Shown: positions 17,866-29,630, counted from the first letter of the stretch. The stretch is 64,000 nt of DNA from Microthrixaceae bacterium (GCA_020637195.1 JACJWK010000001.1:124001-188000), one strand, 5' to 3'. The notes: a model not told the origin generated them from the letters alone. A program made the numbers and translations.

Positions 17866-18525
17866 TCAGAGGCGCAGCTCGAGGACGACGTCGCCGGGGC
17901 GGGTCGTCGGGAACGCGGGCCGGGCGCCGGCGAGCTCGTCGGCGGGCCGCTCGTGCACGACCAGCGTGATCTGGTCGTCGCCCCGGGACGCGACCGCGGT
18001 GGTGGGGCCCATGGGCACGATCGTGTAGCCGAGCGCCTCGACGGCGTCGGCGAAGGCCTCGCCGACCTCGTCGGCCTCGTGGCCCGACGTGACCAGCAGC
18101 AGCTCCCGGTCGCTCAGCCGCCGCCCCTCGGCCGTGGTGAGCGGCATGAGGTCGCACGGCATGGCGATGCCCGACAGCGCCTCCATCAGCGTGGTGGCGC
18201 CACCGGCGCCGGCCGGGGCGGGACCGGCGTCGGGGAGCGACGCAGCGGGCGGCCCGGTGGGCGGTGACGGGGGCAGCGTCGGCCCGCCGGCGTCGGGCTC
18301 GGGCCCGGATCTCCCGGCGTCCCCCGTGGGCGGCGTCGCCGGGAGCCCCGTCTCGGGGCGGGCGGCGGAACCGGGCCCCCAGTCGGCGCGCAGGGCCCGG
18401 TCGGAGGGCTCGATGCCGCGCGCCCGCGGTGGGCGGGGGCGGCGTCGGGCCACCTGGCGGTAGACGAGGACCGCCACCGAGGCGATCAGCCAGAGCCAGA
18501 AGAGCGCCACGAGCGGGGCCGGCAC
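17866..18525 (-). CDS. Hypothetical membrane-anchored protein
   Basis: Not recognised. 219 residues with one N-terminal membrane span (LVALFWLWLIASVAVLVY), a basic stop-transfer patch (RQVARRRPRPPRARG), then about 80 residues of Pro/Gly/Ala-rich, probably disordered linker. A compact C-terminal domain of about 90 residues follows (MEALSGIAMPCDLMPL, ELLLVTSGHEADEVGEAFADAVEALGY in sequence). It is convergent with aspS and divergent from rarA. The GTG start is the last one before the span. The soluble tail would face the cytoplasm by the positive-inside rule. Confidence 0.7.
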   Translation of the reverse strand: MPAPLVALFWLWLIASVAVLVYRQVARRRPRPPRARGIEPSDRALRADWGPGSAARPETGLPATPPTGDAGRSGPEPDAGGPTLPPSPPTGPPAASLPDAGPAPAGAGGATTLMEALSGIAMPCDLMPLTTAEGRRLSDRELLLVTSGHEADEVGEAFADAVEALGYTIVPMGPTTAVASRGDDQITLVVHERPADELAGARPAFPTTRPGDVVLELRL

Positions 18526-18577
18526 CCCGCGATGGTGCCACAGCGGCCCGCCCCGCCCCGGGAGCCCGGAGGGCGGG

Positions 18578-18583
18578 TACCCT
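18578..18583 (+). promoter_or_regulatory. -10-like element for rarA
   Basis: TACCCT, 8 bases before the rarA ATG; no Shine-Dalgarno sequence in between. Confidence 0.4.
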
Positions 18584-18591
18584 CCGCGGCG

Positions 18592-19908
18592 ATGGCTGAC
18601 GACCTGTTCGGCGCCGCGGCGGACGAGCGGCTGCGGCGGGCCGCGCCGCTGGCCGACCGCCTCCGGCCGGCGTCGCTCGACGACGTCGTCGGCCAGGAGC
18701 ACCTGATCGGGCCCGGTCGGCCGTTGCGCGCCCTGGTGGAGGCCGACCGGCTGTCGTCGGTGATCCTGTGGGGGCCCCCGGGCACGGGCAAGACCACGCT
18801 GGCCCGCCTGATCGCGGCGCGGTCCTCCAAGGCGTTCGTGGCGCTCTCGGCGGTCACCGCGTCGGTGAAGGACGTCCGCGAGGTGACGGCGTCCGCCGAG
18901 CGGCGCCTCGGCGAGCACGGCCAGGGGACGATCCTGTTCCTCGACGAGGTCCACCGCTTCAACAAGAGCCAGCAGGACGCGCTGCTCCCGTCGGTCGAGA
19001 CGGGCCTGCTCGTGCTCGTCGGGGCGACCACGGAGAACCCCTACTTCGAGGTGAACGCCCCGCTCCTGTCCCGTTCCACGCTGTTCCGCCTCGAGCCGCT
19101 CGACGACGCCGCCGTCCGCCAGCTGTTGAAGCGGGGTCTCGAGGCCGAGGACGCCACGGCCGACGACGCCTCGCTCGACCTGTTGGTCCTGCGCTCGGCG
19201 GGCGACGGCCGCCATGCCCTCACCGCGCTCGAGGTGGCGGTGGCCCTGGCGGCCGAGCGGGCCCGCGACACGGGGGCGGACCGGCCCCACGTGGCCGAGG
19301 TCGACGCCGAGGCCGCGCTCGACACCAAGGCCCATCGCTACGGCCGCGACGAGCACTACGACGTGGTCAGCGCCTTCATCAAGAGCATCCGGGGCTCGGA
19401 CCCCGACGCCGCCCTGTACTGGCTCGCGGTCATGCTCGCCGCCGGCGAGGACGCCCGCTTCATCGCCCGCCGGCTGGTCATCCTCGCGTCGGAGGACGTC
19501 GGGCTGGCCGACTCCCAGGCCCTCGTCGTGGCCGACGCCGCGGCCCGCGCCCTGGAGTTCGTGGGCCTCCCCGAGGCCAAGCTCAACCTCGCCGAGGCCA
19601 CCGTCTACCTGGCGGCCGCCCCCAAGTCGAACCGGGTGACGGTGGCCCTCGGCCGGGCCGAGGCCGACGTGCGCGAGCAGCCGCGGGGCGAGGTGCCCGC
19701 CCACCTGCGCGACGCCCACTATCGGGGAGCGCGCGAGCTCGGGCACGGGCGCGGGTATCGGTATCCTCACGACGACCCACGGGGCTGGGTGCCCCAGCAG
19801 CACCGGCCGGACCACCTGGCCGACCGGGTGTACTACGAGCCGTCGGCCCACGGCGCCGAGGAGGAGATCGCCGAGCGGATGCGTCAGCGCCAGGATCCCG
19901 GAACGTGA
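18592..19908 (+). CDS. rarA: Replication-associated recombination protein A (RarA/MgsA, AAA ATPase)
   Basis: AAA+ ATPase acting at stalled replication forks, 438 residues. Features: LRPASLDDVVGQEHLIGPG, Walker A WGPPGTGKTTLA, Walker B ILFLDEVHRFNKSQQDALL, sensor GATTENPYFEVN, and the RarA-specific C-terminal oligomerisation domain (KSIRGSDPDAALYWLAVML, RRLVILASEDVGLAD). Length and the C-terminal domain distinguish it from RuvB and DnaX. The stop overlaps the next GTG by four bases. Confidence 0.93.
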   Translation: MADDLFGAAADERLRRAAPLADRLRPASLDDVVGQEHLIGPGRPLRALVEADRLSSVILWGPPGTGKTTLARLIAARSSKAFVALSAVTASVKDVREVTASAERRLGEHGQGTILFLDEVHRFNKSQQDALLPSVETGLLVLVGATTENPYFEVNAPLLSRSTLFRLEPLDDAAVRQLLKRGLEAEDATADDASLDLLVLRSAGDGRHALTALEVAVALAAERARDTGADRPHVAEVDAEAALDTKAHRYGRDEHYDVVSAFIKSIRGSDPDAALYWLAVMLAAGEDARFIARRLVILASEDVGLADSQALVVADAAARALEFVGLPEAKLNLAEATVYLAAAPKSNRVTVALGRAEADVREQPRGEVPAHLRDAHYRGARELGHGRGYRYPHDDPRGWVPQQHRPDHLADRVYYEPSAHGAEEEIAERMRQRQDPGT

Positions 19909-20261
19909 GCGCCGCGGAGGTCACCGCGCTGGTGGTGGCGATCGCCGCCACGGTCGCGCTCTGCCTGCTCGTCGGCGTCGTCGTGTGGCTGGCCCGGTCG
20001 GTGCGCGCCCTCAACCGCGAGGTCGAGCACCTGGCGCGGGAGTCCCGGGCCACCGTCGAGGCCCTCGAGGCCGCCGTCGGCCACGCCGAGGCCGAGATGG
20101 GCCGCACCGACGGCCTGCTCGACGCCGCCGAGCGCATCACCGCCGCGGCCGAGCAGCGGGCCCGGCTCACCACCGACGCGCTGTCGGGCCCCATGATCAA
20201 GGCCCTCGCGCTGGCGGCCGGCACCAACCGTGCGGCGCAGCGCCTGCGACGGACCGGCTGA
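19905..20261 (+). CDS. Small membrane-anchored coiled-coil protein (DUF948-like)
   Basis: 118 residues: one N-terminal span (LVVAIAATVALCLLVGVVVWLA) followed by a helical, charge-alternating segment (LNREVEHLARESRATVEALE) likely to form a coiled coil, and a basic C-terminus. This shape and the place between rarA and alaS match the DUF948 proteins found there in other actinobacteria; the family assignment is by context and shape. Function unknown. GTG start inside the rarA stop. Confidence 0.75.
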   Translation: MSAAEVTALVVAIAATVALCLLVGVVVWLARSVRALNREVEHLARESRATVEALEAAVGHAEAEMGRTDGLLDAAERITAAAEQRARLTTDALSGPMIKALALAAGTNRAAQRLRRTG

Positions 20262-20264
20262 GCG

Positions 20265-20549
20265 GTGCTCAAGCGACTGCGCTGGTTCACCCTCGGTGCC
20301 CTCTCCGGGATCGCCGGCACCCTCTGGGCCCTCGCCTACGGCCGGTCGCGCGTGCGCGAGCTGGCCCCGGCCAACGTGGCCGGCGAGCTGGCGGCGCGGG
20401 CGCGCGCCCGCCTCGACGACGCCCGCGACGCGCTCTTCGAGGGCCGCCTGGCCATGCGCGAGCGCGAGGCGGAGCTGCGGGCGGAGCTCGGGCACGAGCG
20501 GGCGGCCGCGGCCCCGCCCGCCCTCCCGGCCCGGTCGTCCCCGCGCTGA
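20265..20549 (+). CDS. Small hypothetical protein (DUF6167-like by position)
   Basis: 94 residues starting three bases after the previous stop. A short N-terminal hydrophobic stretch (FTLGALSGIAGTLWALAYG) follows KRLRW, then a helical, Arg/Ala/Glu-rich region (ARLDDARDALFEGRLAMRER). A DUF6167 protein commonly occupies this slot before alaS in actinobacteria; I infer the same here from position and shape. No enzymatic motif. Confidence 0.7.
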   Translation: MLKRLRWFTLGALSGIAGTLWALAYGRSRVRELAPANVAGELAARARARLDDARDALFEGRLAMREREAELRAELGHERAAAAPPALPARSSPR

Positions 20550-20562
20550 GCGGCGCGCCCCG

Positions 20563-20568
20563 TAGATT
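20563..20568 (+). promoter_or_regulatory. -10-like element for alaS
   Basis: TAGATT exactly 6 bases before the alaS GTG. The intervening GGCAGG is too close to the start to serve as a normal ribosome binding site, so a leaderless mRNA is likely. Confidence 0.5.
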
Positions 20569-20574
20569 GGCAGG

Positions 20575-23165
<2,591 letters not shown>

Positions 23166-23169
<4 letters not shown>

Positions 23170-23618
23170 GCGTCCGCCGGCCGCCGGGGCGCGTCCTCGG
23201 CATCGACCTCGGCCAGCGGCGCATCGGCCTCGCCATCAGCGATCCCGACCGCCGGGTCGCCACGCCGGACCGGGTGATCGCGAGGACGCGCGACGCCGAG
23301 CGCGACCGGCGGGCCATCGCCGCGGTGGCCGACGAGTGGGAGGCGTCCCTGGTCGTGGTCGGCCTGCCCCTGTCCCTCGACGGGTCCGACGGCCCCGCGG
23401 CCGTCGCGGCGCGGGCGGAGGCCACCAGGATCGGTGAGGTCACGGGACGGCCGGTCGAGACCTACGATGAGCGCTTCACGACCGTCACTGCGGAGCGCAC
23501 CCTGGCCGAGCAGGACGTCCGTGGCCAGGACCGGCGGAAGGTGGTCGACATGGTCGCCGCCGCGGTGCTGCTGCAGGCATGGCTGGACCGACGAACCCCC
23601 CAGGACCTGACCCCGTGA
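23166..23618 (+). CDS. ruvX: Holliday junction resolvase-like protein RuvX (YqgF)
   Basis: RNase H-fold protein, 150 residues, linked to pre-16S rRNA 5' end maturation in E. coli and often annotated as a resolvase. Motifs: VLGIDLGQRRIGLAISDPD with the catalytic Asp, VVVGLPLSLDGSDG, and YDERFTTVTAERTL followed by a C-terminal DMVAAAVLLQAWL. The TTG start overlaps the alaS stop (TTGA) and the next gene overlaps its stop. Confidence 0.92.
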
Positions 23619-24937
23619 GCAACCCCACCGACGACGGCAGCGACATCCTCGCCGACCTCCTCGGCCCCCGCCGTCGCGGCCCTGCCCCCGAGGACGGGCG
23701 GGCGACCGGCCCCTCGACGGCACCGCGGCCCCCGGATCGGGCCCCTGCGCCGGCGCGGCCGGAGCCCCGACCGGAGGCCCGGCCGGACCGACCGCCGTCG
23801 GGCGAGGCCCCTCCGACCGGGGCGCCGCGTCGCGAGGCGCGGCCCACCGTGGACACCGGCCCGCGCCAGGTGCTGCACGAGCCACGGCGCGGTCGGGGGT
23901 GCATGGTCGTGCTCGGCCTGCTCGTCGTGGTCGCCCTCGTGGCCGGCGTCGCCGGCGTCTGGGTGATGCGGCAGGTGAACCCGGGCAGCCCGGGCGACGA
24001 GGTGGCCGTGACCATTCCCGAGGGCACCTCGACGAGCGGCATCGCCCGCCTGCTCGCCGACGAGGGCATCGTCACCAACGCCTCGATCTTCGAGTACTAC
24101 GTCAAGTTCCGCGGCGAGGGCACGATCCAGGCCGGGGACTACCTCCTCCGGGAGAACGCCTCCATGGGCTCGACGCTGGCGGTGCTCGAGGCGGGCCCGC
24201 AGGCGCCGCCCTTCGACGAGGTGACCATCCCCGAGGGCTACTCGGTCTGGCAGGGATCGGGACTGCCCGTGCCCGGCAACACGGTCACGGCGCTCGACGA
24301 GGCGGTCGACCGCTTCACGACCGAGTCCATCAGCCAGGTCCTGCTCAGCGGCCAGCTGCGGTCCCGCTACCAGCCCGCGGACCAGGGGAACCTCGAGGGG
24401 CTGCTCTTCCCCGACACCTACCGGATCGAGGAGGAGGACACCGAGGCGACCATCGTGTCGGCCATGATCGACCGCTTCGACCAGGTGGCCCAGGAAGCGG
24501 GCTACGACGACACCGAGTCCGTGACCGGTTTGAGCGCCTACGAGACGATCATCGTGGCCTCGCTCATCGAGCGCGAGGCCGGGATCGACGAGGACCGGGC
24601 GAAGGTCGCCCGGGTGATCTACAACCGGCTCGACCAGGGCATCCCCCTCGGCATCGACGCCGCCGTCGCCTACGGCGTCGGCGGGGCCACCAACGGGACC
24701 CTCACCGCCTCGCAGCTCGAGACCGACACGCCGTACAACACGCGCATCCACCAGGGCCTGCCGCCGACGCCCATCGGCCAACCGGGACGGGCGTCGCTGG
24801 AGGCGGCCATGAACCCGGCGGACGGCCCCTGGCTGTACTACGTGCTCGCCGGCCAGGACGGGCACCACTTCTTCACCGACAGCTACGACGAGTTCCTCGA
24901 GGCCAAGGACGAGTGCCAGGCCATGGGGCTGTGCTGA
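23615..24937 (+). CDS. mltG: Endolytic transglycosylase MltG
   Basis: Membrane-bound lytic transglycosylase that ends growing glycan strands, 440 residues. A cytoplasmic N-terminus of about 100 residues is Pro/Arg-rich and probably disordered; one span follows (MVVLGLLVVVALVAGVAGVWVM), then the extracytoplasmic YceG domain with a LysM-like part (IPEGTSTSGIARLLADEGI). The catalytic Glu lies in IVASLIEREAGIDEDRAKVA, followed by YNRLDQGIPLGIDAAV and the end motif FFTDSYDEFLE. It sits between ruvX and aroE, a conserved actinobacterial arrangement. Confidence 0.93.
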   Translation: MSNPTDDGSDILADLLGPRRRGPAPEDGRATGPSTAPRPPDRAPAPARPEPRPEARPDRPPSGEAPPTGAPRREARPTVDTGPRQVLHEPRRGRGCMVVLGLLVVVALVAGVAGVWVMRQVNPGSPGDEVAVTIPEGTSTSGIARLLADEGIVTNASIFEYYVKFRGEGTIQAGDYLLRENASMGSTLAVLEAGPQAPPFDEVTIPEGYSVWQGSGLPVPGNTVTALDEAVDRFTTESISQVLLSGQLRSRYQPADQGNLEGLLFPDTYRIEEEDTEATIVSAMIDRFDQVAQEAGYDDTESVTGLSAYETIIVASLIEREAGIDEDRAKVARVIYNRLDQGIPLGIDAAVAYGVGGATNGTLTASQLETDTPYNTRIHQGLPPTPIGQPGRASLEAAMNPADGPWLYYVLAGQDGHHFFTDSYDEFLEAKDECQAMGLC

Positions 24938-25773
24938 GCGGGGCGACCCGTCTCGCCGCGGTCATCGGCCACCCCGTCGCGCACTCGCTGTCCCCGGACA
25001 TCCACAACGCCGCATTCGCCGCCACCGGCCTCGACTGGGCGTACCTGGCCTTCGACGTGGCGCCGGGCGACACCCGTGCCGCCCTCGACGCGGTGCGGGC
25101 CCTGGGCCTCGGCGGGCTGTCGGTGACCATGCCCCACAAAGAGGCCGTCGCCCGCCTCGTGGACCGGTGCTCGCCCGACGCCGAAGCCCTCGCGGCGGTG
25201 AACTGCGTCGTGCCGGGGGCCGACGGCGAGCTGGTGGGGGAGAACACCGACGGCCCGGGCCTGCTGGACGCCCTGTCGGCCGACCACGGCTTCACCCCCG
25301 AGGGCCGGCGCTGCCTGGTGGTCGGCGCGGGAGGTGCGGCCCGTGCCGTCGTGCGGGCGTTGGCCGGCGCCGGGGCCCGCGAGGTGCTGGTGGTCAACCG
25401 GACCCCCGAGCGGGCGGCGGCGGCGCTCGCGCTGGCGGGCCCGGCGGGCCGGGCGGCGCCCGTCGAGGCCGCCGCCGACGTCGATCTCGTCGTCAACGCC
25501 ACGCCGGTGGGGATGGACACCCCGGGCACCCCGCTGCCGGGCGTGCGCTTCTCGGCGGGTCAGCTCGTCGTCGACCTCGTCTACCACCCGGCCGAGACCC
25601 CGCTCCTGGCCGGGGCGGCGGCGGACGGCGCGACCGCCGCCAACGGCCTCGGCATGCTCGTCCACCAGGCCGCCCGGGCGTTCACCCGATGGACGGGGGT
25701 GGCCGCCCCGGTCGCGGCGATGGCGGCGGCGGCGGCGCGAGGGCTCGAGGCCCGGAGTTCGGCCGCACACTGA
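24931..25773 (+). CDS. aroE: Shikimate dehydrogenase
   Basis: NADPH-dependent reduction of 3-dehydroshikimate to shikimate, fourth step toward chorismate, 280 residues. Substrate-binding domain: VIGHPVAHSLSPDIHNAAF, SVTMPHKEAV with the catalytic Lys, and AVNCVV / GENTDGPG with the Asn and Asp ligands. Nucleotide-binding domain: VVGAGGAARAVVRAL and VVNRTPERA. The GTG start overlaps mltG by seven bases. The other shikimate genes lie 4 kb downstream. Confidence 0.93.
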   Translation: MLSGATRLAAVIGHPVAHSLSPDIHNAAFAATGLDWAYLAFDVAPGDTRAALDAVRALGLGGLSVTMPHKEAVARLVDRCSPDAEALAAVNCVVPGADGELVGENTDGPGLLDALSADHGFTPEGRRCLVVGAGGAARAVVRALAGAGAREVLVVNRTPERAAAALALAGPAGRAAPVEAAADVDLVVNATPVGMDTPGTPLPGVRFSAGQLVVDLVYHPAETPLLAGAAADGATAANGLGMLVHQAARAFTRWTGVAAPVAAMAAAAARGLEARSSAAH

Positions 25774-25831
25774 ATTTTCCGGGGCCTCCTGCCGATGGAA
25801 GCGGAGTCAATCCGTCGTTGGAGGTTGCTCC

Positions 25832-27250
25832 GTGGCACTACAGGGCACGATCGAGACGTTTGCGTTGCCCGAGGTACTCCGTCTGCTGGGCTCGGGGGCC
25901 AAGACCGGCCGGCTGCGACTGAGCGGCGACCGCGGCTCGGGCAGCGTGTGGATCGACGGGGGCAAGGTCGTGGGCGCCGAGGCGACCGGGGCCCGTGACG
26001 GCGCCGCCGCGGTCGCGGTGCTGTTCGAGCTCCTGCGCTTCGCCGACGGATCGTTCACCTTCGAGGCCGACGAGACCACGACCCGGCCCGGCACCCCCCA
26101 GGACATCGAGGTGCTGCTGGGCGACGCGGAGCGCCAGCTCGCCGAGTGGCAGGAGATCGAAGCCGTCGTCCCGTCGCTGCGGGTCGGCCTGGCGCTCGCC
26201 GAGGAGCTGCCCGGCCGCGAGGTGGTGGTCGACGCGACCCGCTGGAAGGCGATCGTGGCGGTGGCCCAGGGCGGTACCGCGGGCGCCGTGGCGGACGCGC
26301 TCGACCTCGACGAGCTGGACGCGTGCCGCCGTGCCAAGGACCTCGTCGAGGCCGGGCTCGCGGCGGTGACCGAGCGGGAGCCCGCGGAGGAGCCTCCGTC
26401 GGACCCGATCACGGACGGGCTCGACGCGGGCCCGGTCGTGACCGGCGCCGACCCGTGGGCGGCCCCGGACCCGGCGCTCGAGCCGACCGCCCCGGCCGCG
26501 ACCGACGCCCCCGGCGGGCTCGACGCCGACCCGCCGGTCGCGGAGCCGGCCGACGCCGCCGCGACCGACCTCTCGGTGCCGATCCCCGACGGGTCCCCCG
26601 AGCTCGCCCCCTACGAGATGGCGGCTTCGGCGCCCGACGACGGCTTCGACCCGCCTCCGTCGATGGAGGGGCCGTCGAGCGCTCGTGCCGATCTGGACGC
26701 GATGGCCTCGGGCTTCGGGCTCTCGGACCCCGGTCCGGACCCGGCGTACGACGCGTACGGCGGGGACCCGGCGACGACCGCGGGCGGCCAGGCCGACACG
26801 GGTGCGATCTTCGACACCGGCTTCGGCGATCCCAGCTCCGGCTTCGACCCGACGTTCGCCTCGGATCCCGCGGAGGACCCGGCCTTCTCCTTCGCGGCGC
26901 CCGACGCCATCGGGGCCGAGGCCGCCCCGGGCGCGGACCTGGGGTCCCCCCTCGGCGCCGGCGCCGCGCTCTTCGCCGACGACCTCACCGGGTCGCCCGC
27001 GGGGGGCTCGGGCGACGGGCTGTTCGCCACGGCCCCGCCGGCGTTCGACGCCGACGACACGGGCGACGCCGCCGAGGTGGCCCGCCAACTGGCCAACCTC
27101 AGCCCCAAGGCGGCGCGGGCGGTCGCGGCCGCGGCCCGGGCCACCACGGTCGAGGAGCGCGAGGCGGCGCTGGCCGAGGTGACCGCGGAGGGCGACGAGC
27201 CCATCAACCGCGGCCTGCTGTTGAAGTTCCTCTCCTCGGTCCAGACCTGA
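25832..27250 (+). CDS. DUF4388 domain protein with long acidic tail
   Basis: 472 residues. The N-terminal 110 residues match DUF4388/PATAN: LQGTIETFALPEVLRLLGSG, KTGRLRLSGDRGSGSVWIDG, DGSFTFEADE. A helical segment follows to about residue 195. Then come about 230 residues of low-complexity Asp/Pro/Ala/Gly-rich sequence, predicted disordered, and a short C-terminal helical module (AEVARQLANLSPKAARAVAA). DUF4388 proteins are linked to two-component and motility signalling in other bacteria; here the role is unknown. A clear GGAGG seven bases upstream supports the GTG. Confidence 0.85.
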   Translation: MALQGTIETFALPEVLRLLGSGAKTGRLRLSGDRGSGSVWIDGGKVVGAEATGARDGAAAVAVLFELLRFADGSFTFEADETTTRPGTPQDIEVLLGDAERQLAEWQEIEAVVPSLRVGLALAEELPGREVVVDATRWKAIVAVAQGGTAGAVADALDLDELDACRRAKDLVEAGLAAVTEREPAEEPPSDPITDGLDAGPVVTGADPWAAPDPALEPTAPAATDAPGGLDADPPVAEPADAAATDLSVPIPDGSPELAPYEMAASAPDDGFDPPPSMEGPSSARADLDAMASGFGLSDPGPDPAYDAYGGDPATTAGGQADTGAIFDTGFGDPSSGFDPTFASDPAEDPAFSFAAPDAIGAEAAPGADLGSPLGAGAALFADDLTGSPAGGSGDGLFATAPPAFDADDTGDAAEVARQLANLSPKAARAVAAAARATTVEEREAALAEVTAEGDEPINRGLLLKFLSSVQT

Positions 27251-27310
27251 GCGGGCGGACGGCCGGCCTCCGTGGCCGGCGCCCCGTCTCGACGACCCCG
27301 GCCGCCCCGC

Positions 27311-27316
27311 TACGGT
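27311..27316 (+). promoter_or_regulatory. -10-like element for the prepilin peptidase gene
   Basis: TACGGT, 7 bases before the GTG at 27324. This favours that GTG over the one at 27315, which would lie inside the hexamer. Confidence 0.4.
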
Positions 27317-27323
27317 GCCCGAC

Positions 27324-28172
27324 GTGTCCGATGCCCTGGTCGTCGCGCTCTGCGCGGTGGCCGGCGTGGTCGTCGCCCCGTTCCTGACCACCCTGATCGA
27401 GCAGGTCCCCGGCAAGCTGCCCCTCCGGTGGCCGGGCCCGGCCGAGCACCCGCCGATCCTCTACTGGCTGCGCCCGCGGGAGGAGACGGCGAGCGCCGCG
27501 ACCGACGCGGCGTCACGCACGGCGACCGGGGCGGGTGCCGACCCCCGCGACGCTCGGGCCGACGTCGACGACGCGGAGGCGGCCGAGGAGGGCTTCGACG
27601 GGCCCCTGCCCCCCGGGTGGGGGCTGGCCACTGAGATCGCCAGCCCGGTGCTGTTCGCGCTGGCCGGCGTGCGCTTCGGCGCCAGCGCGGTCGTGGTGCC
27701 GTTCTGCGTGCTGTTCGGCGCTCTGCTGGTCGTGTCGGTGATCGACATCGGGCACTACCGGATCCCGGACCGGATCGTGTTCCCGACCCTCGCGCTCTCG
27801 CTGCCCCTCATCGTGGCGGTGTCGCTCGGGCTCGGCGCCGGCCGGTCGATCGGCTACGCCCTCGTCGGGGCCCTGGCGTACTTCCTGCTCCTGCTCGTGG
27901 CCCACCTGGTGTACCCGGCGGGCATGGGCTTCGGGGACGTGAAGCTGGCCCTGCTGATGGGGCTCTACCTGGGCTGGATCGCCCCCGACGCCATCCGGGC
28001 GGTGACCCTCGTGCTGTTCGCGCTGATGATCGGCTGCCTGCTCGGTGTGGCCGTCGGGGCGGTGCTCGCCGTCGTGCGCCGGCGCAACGCCGCGTTCCCC
28101 TTCGGGCCGGCCCTCGCGGCGTCGACGGTGGCCGCGGTGCTGTTCAGCCAGCAGCTCCTCGGGACCGGCTGA
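27324..28172 (+). CDS. Prepilin peptidase, A24 family
   Basis: Membrane aspartic protease that cleaves type IV prepilin-like leader peptides, 282 residues. The two catalytic Asp are in VIDIGHYRIPD and GMGFGDVKLALLMG. About seven membrane spans. The region between the first and second spans, which in PilD holds the two Cys pairs of the N-methylation domain, has no Cys and instead an acidic Ala/Asp stretch (about residues 55-95), so a methyltransferase function is doubtful. No pilin gene is in the window. A second start at 27315 is possible. Confidence 0.88.
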   Translation: MSDALVVALCAVAGVVVAPFLTTLIEQVPGKLPLRWPGPAEHPPILYWLRPREETASAATDAASRTATGAGADPRDARADVDDAEAAEEGFDGPLPPGWGLATEIASPVLFALAGVRFGASAVVVPFCVLFGALLVVSVIDIGHYRIPDRIVFPTLALSLPLIVAVSLGLGAGRSIGYALVGALAYFLLLLVAHLVYPAGMGFGDVKLALLMGLYLGWIAPDAIRAVTLVLFALMIGCLLGVAVGAVLAVVRRRNAAFPFGPALAASTVAAVLFSQQLLGTG

Positions 28173-28316
28173 GCGGTCCTCGTCGGGTGCGACCTGCGGT
28201 CGCGCCGACTGGTCGCGCGGCGGACGGCTCCGTACCATCGTGCGTCGCACGCCGCGGCGAGTCGTGGGCCCCACGACCGCCGACCGCACCCGCCGCACCG
28301 AACCCACGGGGGACCC

Positions 28317-29630
28317 ATGGCCACCGCCACCCAGGACGACGTCGTCACCGAGCTCACCACCTGGCTCGAGGAGAACTGGGACCCCGACCTGACGGTGGGC
28401 GAGTGGTGGGAGCGGCTCGGCCTGGCCGGGTGGGCGGCACCGAACCTGCCCGCCAACGCGTACGGCCGGGACCTCTCGCGCAACGACACCGTGCGCGTGC
28501 AGGAGGAGATCGCCCGCTTCGGCGCCCTCGGCGCCCCCGGGGGCCTCGGCCTGATGCTGGCCGCGCCGACCATCGCCACCCACGGCAGCCAGGAGCAGAT
28601 CGACCGCTACGTCCGCGACATCGTCACGGGCCAGAAGGCGTGGTGCCAGCTCTTCAGCGAGCCCGGTGCCGGATCCGACCTCGCGGGCCTGACCACCCGG
28701 GCCACCCGGGACGGCGACGAGTGGGTGGTCGACGGCCAGAAGGTGTGGACCTCGGCGGGCCAGGTGGCCGACCTGGGCATGCTCATCGCCCGCACCGACG
28801 CGAGCGTGCCCAAGCACCAGGGCATCAGCTACTTCGCCCTCGACATGCACCAGCCCGGCGTCGAGATCCGGCCGCTGCGGGAGATGACCGGCCACGCCAT
28901 GTTCAACGAGGTCTTCCTGAGCGAGGCCCGGGTCCACGACGACGCGCTCGTCGGGGGGCTCGGCAAGGGCTGGGCCGTGGCCAACACCACCCTCATGCAC
29001 GAGCGGGCCAGCCTCGGCTCGGGGGGTGGCCACGCCGCCTCCAGCGCGGCCGTGCCCGGCACGGTCATGGGCCACCTGGGCGCCCGGGCCGGCGACTTCG
29101 TGCGCACCCCCGGCAAGCGCTCGAAGGACGGCCGCCGGCGGGGCAACGCCTTCGCGGTGAGCGCCCAGCTGCTGGTCGACCTGGCCAAGGGCAACGGCAA
29201 GAGCGCCGACCCGCTCATCCGCCAGGACCTCATGAAGCTCTACACCCTGGGCGAGATCGGCCGGTTCAACGGCCTGCGCCAGAAGGCGCTGAAGTCCCAG
29301 GGCCGGGACCTGCCCGGGGTGGGCAACATCGCCAAGCTCTCGATGAGCGAGATGATGCGCCTCTCGCGCGACATCGGCCTGCGCATCGTCGGCCCCGCCG
29401 GCACGCTCCACGCCTACGAGGGCCAGGACGGCGACGCGGTCGTCGAGGCCACGGCCAACCCGTTCCTGCCCCTCGTCACCGGCACCGCCCTGTTCGCCCA
29501 GGGCCCCGCCATCTACGGCGGGACCGACCAGATCCAGCGCAACATCATCGGCGAGCGGGTCCTCGGCCTGCCGAAGGAGCCGAGCAACGACAAGACGCTG
29601 CCGTTCAGCGAGCTGCCGAAGAACGCCTGA
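28317..29630 (+). CDS. Acyl-CoA dehydrogenase family protein
   Basis: FAD-dependent dehydrogenase oxidising an acyl-CoA, 437 residues. N-terminal helical domain; beta domain with WCQLFSEPGAGSDLAGLTTRA and WVVDGQKVWTSAGQVAD; C-terminal helical domain with YGGTDQIQRNIIGERVLGLP. The substrate chain length and physiological pathway cannot be assigned; no other beta-oxidation gene is adjacent. It has its own leader of about 80 bases after a TACCAT hexamer at 28233-28238 and separates the prepilin peptidase gene from aroC. Confidence 0.88.
   Translation: MATATQDDVVTELTTWLEENWDPDLTVGEWWERLGLAGWAAPNLPANAYGRDLSRNDTVRVQEEIARFGALGAPGGLGLMLAAPTIATHGSQEQIDRYVRDIVTGQKAWCQLFSEPGAGSDLAGLTTRATRDGDEWVVDGQKVWTSAGQVADLGMLIARTDASVPKHQGISYFALDMHQPGVEIRPLREMTGHAMFNEVFLSEARVHDDALVGGLGKGWAVANTTLMHERASLGSGGGHAASSAAVPGTVMGHLGARAGDFVRTPGKRSKDGRRRGNAFAVSAQLLVDLAKGNGKSADPLIRQDLMKLYTLGEIGRFNGLRQKALKSQGRDLPGVGNIAKLSMSEMMRLSRDIGLRIVGPAGTLHAYEGQDGDAVVEATANPFLPLVTGTALFAQGPAIYGGTDQIQRNIIGERVLGLPKEPSNDKTLPFSELPKNA

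Noticed and set aside
25774..25831. FliA/WhiG-type promoter (GCCGAT motif) before the DUF4388 gene
   Set aside because: GCCGATGG is present but no matching -35 (TAAA) at the right distance; evidence too weak to call.
28173..28316. GC-rich gap before the acyl-CoA dehydrogenase gene examined for a tRNA or small RNA gene
   Set aside because: No cloverleaf, T-loop (GTTCRANNC) or other RNA signature; it contains only a TACCAT promoter-like hexamer.
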